Assembly (NCBI GenBank): GCA_037893225.1
Contig: JAZGUH010000695.1
Span: 620,001-684,000, forward strand
Direction: 5' to 3'
Source of the DNA: Hippasteria phrygiana
Taxonomy: Eukaryota > Echinodermata > Asteroidea > Valvatida > Goniasteridae
Length of the DNA stretch: 64,000 nt
The notes beneath the pieces were generated by a model that was not told the DNA's origin, ran no database searches, and was given only the letters and a program-made list of their open reading frames with translations. Of this stretch, positions 26,368 to 37,721 are shown piece by piece. Numbering within the stretch: the first letter of the stretch is position 1; every line of letters starts with the position of its first letter. The translations under genes and the position numbers were made by a program.

Positions 26368-28449
26368 TGACAGGCATGGAGCAATAAATAGAAGGTAATC
26401 TGCACACAGATGTTGGCCGGAAAGAAAATAAACATTGCGAGGTTTGAATTTTCTCCACAAGTTTTAACTCTAAGAAGCCGCCGATAATTGCAACATGTAG
26501 CGCCAGATCTAAGCTATCCATACATGTCAAAATTACTGAATTTGGTTGATATTTCATGCAATTATGAATGAGTAAAGCAAGTCATACCCTAGGGAATTTG
26601 ACAGGCATGGAGCAATAAATAGAAGGTAATATGCACATAGATGTTGGCCGGGAAGAAAATAAACATTGCGAGGTTTGAATTTTCTCCACAAGTTTTAACT
26701 CTAAGAAGCCGCCGATAATTGCAACATGTAGCGCCAGATCTAAGCTATCCATACATGTCGAAATTACTGAATTTGGTTGATATTTCATGCAATTATGAAT
26801 GAGTAAAGCAAGTCATACCCTAGGGAATTTGACAGGCATGGAGCAATAAATAGAAGGTAATATGCACACAGATGTTGGCCGGAAAGAAAATAAACATTGC
26901 GAGGTTTGAATTTTCTCCACAAGTTTTAACTCTAAGAAGCCGCCGATAATTGCAACATGTAGCGCCAGATCTAAGCTATCCATACATGTCAAAATTACTG
27001 AATTTGGTTGATATTTCATGCAATTATGAATGAGTAAAGCAAGTCATACCCCAGGGAATTTGACAGGCATGGAGCAATATATAAAAGGTAATCTGCACAC
27101 AGATGGTGGCCGGGAAGAAAATAAACATTGCGAGGTTTGAATTTTCTCCACAAGTTTTAACTCTAAGAAGCCGCCGATAATTGCAACATGTAGCGCCAGA
27201 TCTAAGCTATCCATACATGTCAAAATTACTGAATTTGGTTGATATTTCATGCAATTATGAATGAGTAAAGCAAGTCCATACCCCAGGGAATTTGACAGGC
27301 ATGGAGCAATAAATAAAAGGTAATCTGCACACAGATGGTGGCCGGGAAGAAAATAAACATTGCGAGGTTTGAATTTTCTCCACAGGTGTTGACTCTAAGA
27401 AGCCGCCGATAATTGCAACATGTAGCGCCAGATCTAAGCTATCCATACATGTCAAAATTACTGAATTTGGTTGATATTTCATGCAATTATGAATGAGTAA
27501 AGCAAGTCATACCCTAGGGAATTTGACAGGCATGGAGCAATAAATAGAAGGTAATATGCACACAGATGTTGGCCGGAAAGAAAATAAACATTGCGAGGTT
27601 TGAATTTTCTCCACAAGTTTTAACTCTAAGAAGCCGCCGATAATTGCAACATGTAGCGCCAGATCTAAGCTATCCATACATGTCAAAATTACTGAATTTG
27701 GTTGATATTTCATGCAATTATGAATGAGTAAAGCAAGTCCATACCCCAGGGAATTTGACAGGCATGGAGCAATAAATAAAAGGTAATCTGCACACAGATG
27801 GTGGCCGGGAAGAAAATAAACATTGCGAGGTTTGAATTTTCTCCACAGGTGTTGACTCTAAGAAGCCGCCGATAATTGCAACATGTAGCGCCAGATCTAA
27901 GCTATCCATACATGTCAAAATTACTGAATTTGGTTGATATTTCATGCAATTATGAATGAGTAAAGCAAGTCCATACCCCAGGGAATTTGACAGGCATGGA
28001 GCAATAAATAAAAGGTAATCTGCACACAGATGGTGGCCGGGAAGAAAATAAACATTGCGAGGTTTGAATTTTCTCCACAAGTGTTAACTCTAAGAAGCCG
28101 CCAATAATTGCAACATGTAGCGCCAGATCTAAGCTATCCATACATGTCAAAATTACTGAATTTGGTTGATATTTCATGCAATTATGAATGAGTAAAGCAA
28201 GTCATACCCTAGGGAATTTGACAGGCATGGAGCAATAAATAGAAGGTAATCTGCACACAGATGGTGGCCGGGAAGAAAATAAACATTGCGAGGTTTGAAT
28301 TTTCTCCACAAGTGTTAACTCTAAGAAGCCGCCGATAATTGCAACATGTAGCGCCAGATCTAAGCTATCCATACATGTCAAAATTACTGAATTTGGTTGA
28401 TATTTCATGCAATTATGAATGAGTAAAGCAAGTCATACCCTAGGGAATT
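26368..28449 (+). repeat. HOR unit B4 (9 monomers, 2082 bp)
   Basis: It matches B3 at offset 3470, including the g116a leader pair. It carries a private a20t change at 27080 that creates tatataaaag. Confidence 0.85.
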
Positions 28450-29607
28450 TGACAGGCATGGAGCAATAAATAGAAGGTAATCTGCACACAGATGTTGGCC
28501 GGAAAGAAAATAAACATTGCGAGGTTTGAATTTTCTCCACAAGTTTTAACTCTAAGAAGCCGCCGATAATTGCAACATATAGCGCCAGATCTAAGCTACC
28601 CATACATGTCAAAATTACTGAATTTGGTTGATATTTCATGCAATTATGAATGAGTAAAGCAAGTCATACCCTAGGGAATTTGACAGGCATGGAGCAATAA
28701 ATAGAAGGTAATATGCACATAGATGTTGGCCGGGAAGAAAATAAACATTGCGAGGTTTGAATTTTCTCCACAAGTTTTAACTCTAAGAAGCCGCCGATAA
28801 TTGCAACATGTAGCGCCAGATCTAAGCTATCCATACATGTCAAAATTACTGAATCTGGTTGATATTTCATGCAATTATGAATGAGTAAAGCAAGTCATAC
28901 CCTAGGGAATTTGACAGGCATGGAGCAATAAATAGAAGGTAATCTGCACACAGATGTTGGCCGGAAAGAAAATAAACATTGCGAGGTTTGAATTTTCTCC
29001 ACAAGTTTTAACTCTAAGAAGCCGCCGATAATTGCAACATGTAGCGCCAGATCTAAGCTATCCATACATGTCAAAATTACTGAATTTGGTTGATATTTCA
29101 TGCAATTATGAATGAGTAAAGCAAGTCCATACCCCAGGGAATTTGACAGGCATGGAGCAATACATAAAAGGTAATCTGCACACAGATGGTGGCCGGGAAG
29201 AAAATAAACATTGCGAGGTTTGAATTTTCTCCACAAGTGTTAACTCTAAGAAGCCGCCGATAATTGCAACATGTAGCGCCAGATCTAAGCTATCCATACA
29301 TGTCAAAATTACTGAATTTGGTTGATATTTCATGCAATTATGAATGAGTAAAGCAAGTCCATACCCCAGGGAATTTGACAGGCATGGAGCAATAAATAAA
29401 AGGTAATCTGCACACAGATGGTGGCCGGGAAGAAAATAAACATTGCGAGGTTTGAATTTTCTCCACAAGTTTTAACTCTAAGAAGCCGCCGATAATTGCA
29501 ACATGTAGCGCCAGATCTAAGCTATCCATACATGTCAACATTACTGAATTTGGTTGATATTTCATGCAATTATGAATGAGTAAAGCAAGTCCATACCCCA
29601 GGGAATT
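28450..29607 (+). repeat. HOR unit A5, degenerating into the sub-array boundary
   Basis: The first monomer has the A signature (28579). The second keeps c40t but has lost a162g and gained a private gaatctgg (t175c). Monomers after that no longer follow the A or B order, and the sub-array II state a20c appears at 29163. Confidence 0.78.
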
Positions 29608-30230
29608 TGACATGCATGGAGCAATAAATAGACGGTAACATGTACACAGATGTTGGCCGGAAAGAAAATAAACATTGCGAGGTTTGAATTTTCTCCACAA
29701 GTTTTAACTCTAAGAAGCCGCCGATAATTGCAACATGTAGCGCCAGATCTAAGCTATCCATACATGTCAAAATTACTGAATTTGGTTGATATTTCATGCA
29801 ATTATGAATGAGTAAAGCAAGTCATACCCTAGGGAATTTGACATGCATGGAGCAATAAATAGAAGGTAATATGCACACAGATGTTGGCCGGAAAGAAAAT
29901 ATACATTGCGAGGTTTGAATTTTCTCCACAAGTTTTAACTCTAAGAAGCCGCCGATAATTGCAACATGTAGCGCCAGATCTAAGCTATCCATACATGTCA
30001 AAATTACTGTATTTGGTTTATATTTCATGCAATTATGAATGAGTAAAGCAAGTCATACCCTAGGGAATTTGACATGCATGGAGCAATAAATAGAAGGTAA
30101 TATGCACACAGATGTTGGCCGGAAAGAAAATAAACATTGCGAGGTTTGAATTTTCTCCACAAGTTTTAACTCTAAGAAGCCGCCGATAATTGCAGCATGT
30201 AGCGCCAGATCTAAGCTATCCATACATGTG
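29163..30230 (+). other. Transition between sub-arrays I and II
   Basis: Sub-array II states appear one after another rather than at a single breakpoint: a20c first at 29163, g6t at 29613, a64t at 29902, a172t/g181t at 30010 and 30019, a126g at 30195 and c161g at 30230. Five successive monomers are therefore hybrids. No foreign DNA marks the boundary. This looks like a zone of exchange or conversion between two differently homogenised domains. Confidence 0.8.
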
Positions 30231-31693
30231 AAAATTACTGTATTTGGTTTATATTTCATGCAATTATGAATGAGTAAAGCAAGTCCATACCCCAGGGAAT
30301 TTGACAGGAATGGAGCAATACATAAAAGGTAATCTTCACACAGATGGTGGCCGGGAAGAAAATAAACATTGCGAGGTTTGAATTTTCTCCACAAGTGTTA
30401 ACTCTAAGAAGCCGCCGATAATTGCAACATGTAGCGCCAGATCTAAGCTATCCATACATGTCAAAATTACTGAATTTGGTTGATATTTCATGCAATTATG
30501 AATGAGTAAAGCAAGTCCATACCCCAGGGAATTTGACATGCATGGAGCAATAAATAGACGGTAACATGAACACAGATGTTGGCCGGAAAGAAAATAAACA
30601 TTGCGAGGTTTGAATTTTCTCCACAAGTTTTAACTCTAAGAAGCCGCCGATAATTGCAACATGTAGCGCCAGATCTAAGCTATCCATACATGTCAAAATT
30701 ACTGAATTTGGTTGATATTTCATGCAATTATGAATGAGTAAAGCAAGTCCATACCCCGGGGAATTTGACAGGCATGGAGCAATAAATAGAAGGTAATATG
30801 CACACAGATGTTGGCCGGAAAGAAAATAAACATTGCGAGGTTTGAATTTTCTCTACAAGTTTTAACTCTAAGAAGCCGCCGATAATTGCAGCATGTAGCG
30901 CCAGATCTAAGCTATCCATACATGTCAAAATTACTGTATTTGGTTTATATTTCATGCAATTATGAATGAGTAAAGCAAGTCCATACCCCAGGGAATTTGA
31001 CAGGCATGGAGCAATAAATAGAAGGTAATATGCACACAGATGTTGGCCGGAAAGAAAATAAACATTGCGAGGTTTGAATTTTCTCCACAAGTTTTAACTC
31101 TAAGAAGCCGCCGATAATTGCAGCATGTAGCGCCAGATCTAAGCTATCCATACATGTCAAAATTACTGTATTTGGTTTATATTTCATGCAATTATGAATG
31201 AGTAAAGCAAGTCCATACCCCAGGGAATTTGACAGGCATGGAGCAATACATAAAAGGTAATCTGCACACAGATGGTGGCCGGGAAGAAAATAAACATTGC
31301 GAGGTTTGAATTTTCTCCACAAGTGTTAACTCTAAGAAGCCGCCGATAATTGCAGCATGTGGCGCCAGATCTAAGCTATCCATACATGTCAAAATTACTG
31401 TATTTGGTTTATATTTCATGCAATTATGAATGAGTAAAGCAAGTCCATACCCCAGGGAATTTGACAGGAATGGAGCAATACATAAAAGGTAATCTGCACA
31501 CAGATGGTGGCCGGGAAGAAAATAAACATTGCGAGGTTTGAATTTTCTCCACAAGTGTTAACTCTAAGAAGCCGCCGATAATTGCAACATGTAGCGCCAG
31601 ATCTAAGCTATCCATACATGTCAACATTACTGAATTTGGTTGATATTTCATGCAATTATGAATGAGTAAAGCAAGTCCATACCCCAGGGAATT
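29608..31693 (+). repeat. HOR unit C1 (9 monomers, 2086 bp)
   Basis: It opens with the marker monomer acggtaacatgtacac (29633). A second marker form, acggtaacatgaacac, lies at 30559. It matches C2 at offset 2086 for about the first three monomers and at offset 2318 from 30302 to about 31123. The offset change of 232 bp is one monomer. Confidence 0.8.
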
Positions 31694-33441
31694 TGACATG
31701 CATGGAGCAATAAATAGACGGTAACATGTACACAGATGTTGGCCGGAAAGAAAATAAACATTGCGAGGTTTGAATTTTCTCCACAAGTTTTAACTCTAAG
31801 AAGCCGCCGATAATTGCAACATGTAGCGCCAGATCTAAGCTATCCATACATGTCAAAATTACTGAATTTGGTTGATATTTCATGCAATTATGAATGAGTA
31901 AAGCAAGTCATACCCTAGGGAATTTGACATGCATGGAGCAATAAATAGAAGGTAATATGCACACAGATGTTGGCCGGAAAAAAAATATACATTGCGAGGT
32001 TTGAATTTTCTCCACAAGTTTTAACTCTAAGAAGCCGCCGATAATTGCAACATGTAGCGCCAGATCTAAGCTATCCATACATGTCAAAATTACTGTATTT
32101 GGTTTATATTTCATGCAATTATGAATGAGTAAAGCAAGTCATACCCTAGGGAATTTGACATGCATGGAGCAATAAATAGAAGGTAATATGCACACAGATG
32201 TTGGCCGGAAAGAAAATAAACATTGCGAGGTTTGAATTTTCTCCACAAGTTTTAACTCTAAGAAGCCGCCGATAATTGCAGCATGTAGCGCCAGATCTAA
32301 GCTATCCATACATGTCAAAATTACTGTATTTGGTTTATATTTCATGCAATTATGAATGAGTAAAGCAAGTCCATACCCCAGGGAATTTGACAGGCATGGA
32401 GCAATACATAAAAGGTAATCTGCACACAGATGGTGGCCGGGAAGAAAATAAACATTGCGAGGTTTGAATTTTCTCCACAAGTGTTAACTCTAAGAAGCCG
32501 CCGATAATTGCAACATGTAGCGCCAGATCTAAGCTATCCATACATGTGAAAATTACTGTATTTGGTTTATATTTCATGCAATTATGAATGAGTAAAGCAA
32601 GTCCATACCCCAGGGAATTTGACAGGAATGGAGCAATACATAAAAGGTAATCTGCACACAGATGGTGGCCGGGAAGAAAATAAACATTGCGAGGTTTGAA
32701 TTTTCTCCACAAGTGTTAACTCTAAGAAGCCGCCGATAATTGCAACATGTAGCGCCAGATCTAAGCTATCCATACATGTCAAAATTACTGAATTTGGTTG
32801 ATATTTCATGCAATTATGAATGAGTAAAGCAAGTCCATACCCCAGGGAATTTGACATGCATGGAGCAATAAATAGACGGTAACATGAACACAGATGTTGG
32901 CCGGAAAGAAAATAAACATTGCGAGGTTTGAATTTTCTCCACAAGTTTTAACTCTAAGAAGCCGCCGATAATTGCAACATGTAGCGCCAGATCTAAGCTA
33001 TCCATACATGTCAAAATTACTGAATTTGGTTGATATTTCATGCAATTATGAATGAGTAAAGCAAGTCCATACCCCAGGGAATTTGACAGGCATGGAGCAA
33101 TAAATAGAAGGTAATATGCACACAGATGTTGGCCGGAAAGAAAATAAACATTGCGAGGTTTGAATTTTCTCTACAAGTTTTAACTCTAAGAAGCCGCCGA
33201 TAATTGCAGCATGTAGCGCCAGATCTAAGCTATCCATACATGTCAAAATTACTGTATTTGGTTTATATTTCATGCAATTATGAATGAGTAAAGCAAGTCC
33301 ATACCCCAGGGAATTTGACAGGCATGGAGCAATAAATAGAAGGTAATATGCACACAGATGTTGGCCGGAAAGAAAATAAACATTGCGAGGTTTGAATTTT
33401 CTCCACAAGTTTTAACTCTAAGAAGCCGCCGATAATTGCAA
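31694..33441 (+). repeat. HOR unit C2 (part matching C1, with one added monomer)
   Basis: It opens with the marker at 31719 and has the gaacac marker form at 32877. Relative to C1 it has one additional 232-bp monomer at 32388-32619. Rare changes shared with C1 include tgacaggaatgg (32620) and ctctacaag (about 33171, versus about 30853 in C1). Confidence 0.78.
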
Positions 33442-35171
33442 CATGTAGCGCCAGATCTAAGCTATCCATACATGTCAAAATTACTGAATTTGGTTGATAT
33501 TTCATGCAATTATGAATGAGTAAAGCAAGTCCATACCCCAGGGAATTTGACAGGCATGGAGCAATAAATAGAAGGTAATATGCACACAGATGTTGGCCGG
33601 AAAGAAAATATACATTGCGAGGTTTGAATTTTCTCCACAAATTTTAACTCTAAGAAGCCGCCGATAATTGCAGCATGTAGCGCCAGATCTAAGCTATCCA
33701 TACATGTCAAAATTACTGTATTTGGTTTATATTTCATGCAATTATGAATGAGTAAAGCAAGTCCATACCCCAGGGAATTTGACAGGCATGGAGCAATACA
33801 TAAAAGGTAATCTGCACACAGATGGTGGCCGGGAAGAAAATAAACATTGCGAGGTTTGAATTTTCTCCACAAGTGTTAACTCTAAGAAGCCGCCGATAAT
33901 TGCAACATGTAGCGCCAGATCTAAGCTATCCATACATGTGAAAATTACTGAATTTGGTTGATATTTCATGCAATTATGAATGAGTAAAGCAAGTCCATAC
34001 CCCAGGGAATTTGACAGGCATGGAGCAATAAATAGAAGGTAATATGCACACAGATGTTGGCCGGAAAGAAAATAAACATTGCGAGGTTTGAATTTTCTCC
34101 ACAAGTTTTAACTCTAAGAAGCCGCCGATAATTGCAGCATGTAGCGCCAGATCTAAGCTATCCATACATGTCAAAATTACTGTATTTGGTTTATATTTCA
34201 TGCAATTATGAATGAGTAAAGCAAGTCCATACCCCAGGGAATTTGACAGGCATGGAGCAATACATAAAAGGTAATCTGCACACAGATGGTGGCCGGGAAG
34301 AAAATAAACATTGCGAGGTTTGAATTTTCTCCACAAGTGTTAACTCTAAGAAGCCGCCGATAATTGCAGCATGTAGCGCCAGATCTAAGCTATCCATACA
34401 TGTCAAAATTACTGTATTTGGTTTATATTTCATGCAATTATGAATGAGTAAAGCAAGTCCATACCCCAGGGAATTTGACAGGCATGGAGCAATAAATAGA
34501 AGGTAATATGCACACAGATGTTGGCCGGAAAGAAAATAAACATTGCGAGGTTTGAATTTTCTCCACAAGTTTTAACTCTAAGAAGCCGCCGATAATTGCA
34601 GCATGTAGCGCCAGATCTAAGCTATCCATACATGTCAAAATTACTGTATTTGGTTTATATTTCATGCAATTATGAATGAGTAAAGCAAGTCCATACCCCA
34701 GGGAATTTGACAGGCATGGAGCAATACATAAAAGGTAATCTGCACACAGATGGTGGCCGGGAAGAAAATAAACATTGCGAGGTTTGAATTTTCTCCACAA
34801 GTGTTAACTCTAAGAAGCCGCCGATAATTGCAACATGTAGCGCCAGATCTAAGCTATCCATACATGTCAAAATTACTGTATTTGGTTTATATTTCATGCA
34901 ATTATGAATGAGTAAAGCAAGTCCATACCCCAGGGAATTTGACAGGCATGGAGCAATACATAAAAGGTAATCTGCACACAGATGGTGGCCGGGAAGAAAA
35001 TAAACATTGCGAGGTTTGAATTTTCTCCACAAGTGTTAACTCTAAGAAGCCGCCGATAATTGCAACATGTAGCGCCAGATCTAAGCTATCCATACATGTC
35101 AAAATTACTGAATTTGGTTGATATTTCATGCAATTATGAATGAGTAAAGCAAGTCCATACCCCAGGGAATT
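33442..35171 (+). repeat. Mixed sub-array II monomers between C2 and D1
   Basis: About seven and a half monomers alternate between X-like copies with a20c and Y copies with a126g and a172t/g181t. The same two types alternate in the core of D1-D3 but in a different order. No gene or foreign sequence is present. Confidence 0.65.
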
Positions 35172-37721
35172 TGACATGCATGGAGCAATAAATAGACGGT
35201 AACATGTACACAGATGTTGGCCGGAAAGAAAATAAACATTGCGAGGTTTGAATTTTCTCCACAAGTTTTAACTCTAAGAAGCCGCCGATAATTGCAACAT
35301 GTAGCGCCAGATCTAAGCTACCCATACATGTCAAAATTACTGAATTTGGTTGATATTTCATGCAATTATGAATGAGTAAAGCAAGTCATACCCTAGGGAA
35401 TTTGACATGCATGGAGCAATAAATAGAAGGTAATATGCACACAGATGTTGGCCGGAAAGAAAATATACATTGCGAGGTTTGAATTTTCTCCACAAGTTTT
35501 AACTCTAAGAAGCCGCCGATAATTGCAACATGTAGCGCCAGATCTAAGCTATCCATACATGTCAAAATTACTGTATTTGGTTTATATTTCATGCAATTAT
35601 GAATGAGTAAAGCAAGTCATACCCTAGGGAATTTGACATGCATGGAGCAATAAATAGAAGGTAATATGCACACAGATGTTGGCCGGAAAGAAAATAAACA
35701 TTGCGAGGTTTGAATTTTCTCCACAAGTTTTAACTCTAAGAAGCCGCCGATAATTGCAGCATGTAGCGCCAGATCTAAGCTATCCATACATGTCAAAATT
35801 ACTGTATTTGGTTTATATTTCATGCAATTATGAATGAGTAAAGCAAGTCCATACCCCAGGGAATTTGACAGGCATGGAGCAATACATAAAAGGTAATCTG
35901 CACACAGATGGTGGCCGGGAAGAAAATAAACATTGCGAGGTTTGAATTTTCTCCACAAGTGTTAACTCTAAGAAGCCGCCGATAATTGCAACATGTAGCG
36001 CCAGATCTAAGCTATCCATACATGTGAAAATTACTGAATTTGGTTGATATTTCATGCAATTATGAATGAGTAAAGCAAGTCCATACCCCAGGGAATTTGA
36101 CAGGCATGGAGCAATAAATAGAAGGTAATATGCACACAGATGTTGGCCGGAAAGAAAATAAACATTGCGAGGTTTGAATTTTCTCCACAAGTTTTAACTC
36201 TAAGAAGCCGCCGATAATTGCAGCATGTAGCGCCAGATCTAAGCTATCCATACATGTCAAAATTACTGTATTTGGTTTATATTTCATGCAATTATGAATG
36301 AGTAAAGCAAGTCCATACCCCAGGGAATTTGACAGGAATGGAGCAATACATAAAAGGTAATCTGCACACAGATGGTGGCCGGGAAGAAAATAAACATTGC
36401 GAGGTTTGAATTTTCTCCACAAGTGTTAACTCTAAGAAGCCGCCGATAATTGCAACATGTAGCGCCAGATCTAAGCTATCCATACATGTGAAAATTACTG
36501 AATTTGGTTGATATTTCATGCAATTATGAATGAGTAAAGCAAGTCCATACCCCAGGGAATTTGACAGGCATGGAGCAATAAATAGAAGGTAATATGCACA
36601 CAGATGTTGGCCGGAAAGAAAATAAACATTGCGAGGTTTGAATTTTCTCCACAAGTTTTAACTCTAAGAAGCCGCCGATAATTGCAGCATGTAGCGCCAG
36701 ATCTAAGCTATCCATACATGTCAAAATTACTGTATTTGGTTTATATTTCATGCAATTATGAATGAGTAAAGCAAGTCCATACCCCAGGGAATTTGACAGG
36801 CATGGAGCAATACATAAAAGGTAATCTGCACAAAGATGGTGGCCGGGAAGAAAATAAACATTGCGAGGTTTGAATTTTCTCCACAAGTGTTAACTCTAAG
36901 AAGCCGCCGATAATTGCAGCATGTAGCGCCAGATCTAAGCTATCCATACATGTCAAAATTACTGTATTTGGTTTATATTTCATGCAATTATGAATGAGTA
37001 AAGCAAGTCCATACCCCAGGGAATTTGACAGGCATGGAGCAATAAATAGAAGGTAATATGCACACAGATGTTGGCCGGAAAGAAAATAAACATTGCGAGG
37101 TTTGAATTTTCTCCACAAGTTTTAACTCTAAGAAGCCGCCGATAATTGCAGCATGTAGCGCCAGATCTAAGCTATCCATACATGTCAAAATTACTGTATT
37201 TGGTTTATATTTCATGCAATTATGAATGAGTAAAGCAAGTCCATACCCCAGGGAATTTGACAGGCATGGAGCAATACATAAAAGGTAATCTGCACACAGA
37301 TGGTGGCCGGGAAGAAAATAAACATTGCGAGGTTTGAATTTTCTCCACAAGTGTTAACTCTAAGAAGCCGCCGATAATTGCAACATGTAGCGCCAGATCT
37401 AAGCTATCCATACATGTCAAAATTACTGTATTTGGTTTATATTTCATGCAATTATGAATGAGTAAAGCAAGTCCATACCCCAGGGAATTTGACAGGCATG
37501 GAGCAATACATAAAAGGTAATCTGCACACAGATGGTGGCCGGGAAGAAAATAAACATTGCGAGGTTTGAATTTTCTCCACAAGTGTTAACTCTAAGAAGC
37601 CGCCGATAATTGCAACATGTAGCGCCAGATCTAAGCTATCCATACATGTCAAAATTACTGAATTTGGTTGATATTTCATGCAATTATGAATGAGTAAAGC
37701 AAGTCCATACCCCAGGGAATT
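35172..37721 (+). repeat. HOR unit D1 (11 monomers, 2550 bp)
   Basis: It opens with the marker monomer at 35197, which has a private t150c at 35321. The first eight monomers match D2 and most of D3. The last three are a tail of a20c X-like and Y monomers specific to D1. Confidence 0.82.

Larger units (their letters stand above)
1..29607 (+). repeat. Sub-array I (mostly 231-bp monomers)
   Basis: The arithmetic gives 128 monomers, 89 of 231 bp and 39 of 232 bp. Its copies have tgacagg at the start, gaatttggttgat at 171-183 and mostly gcaacatg at 123-130. Two haplotypes dominate. Haplotype X has a24, c33, g46, g54, g96; haplotype Y has g24, a or c at 33, t46, a54, t96. X usually follows the tccatacccc ending and Y the tcataccct ending, with recombinants between them. 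The third ending tcataccccaggg was seen only in this sub-array. Confidence 0.88.

Noticed and set aside
1..29607. A coding repeat-domain gene spanning many monomers
   Set aside because: 231 is a multiple of three, so a long frame was conceivable. However, every monomer has in-frame stops on the minus strand (TGA or TAA near the junction), the interspersed 232-bp copies shift phase, and no plus-strand frame of comparable length was evident.
30751..30762. ccccgggg as a regulatory or CpG site
   Set aside because: It is a single private a to g change at 30758 in one junction, with no recurrence in the matching C2 unit.
35172..35403. A sub-array I A-unit signature reappearing in sub-array II (t150c at 35321)
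   Set aside because: Only t150c is present; the linked g130a is missing and the rest of the monomer is sub-array II marker type. An independent private mutation is simpler.
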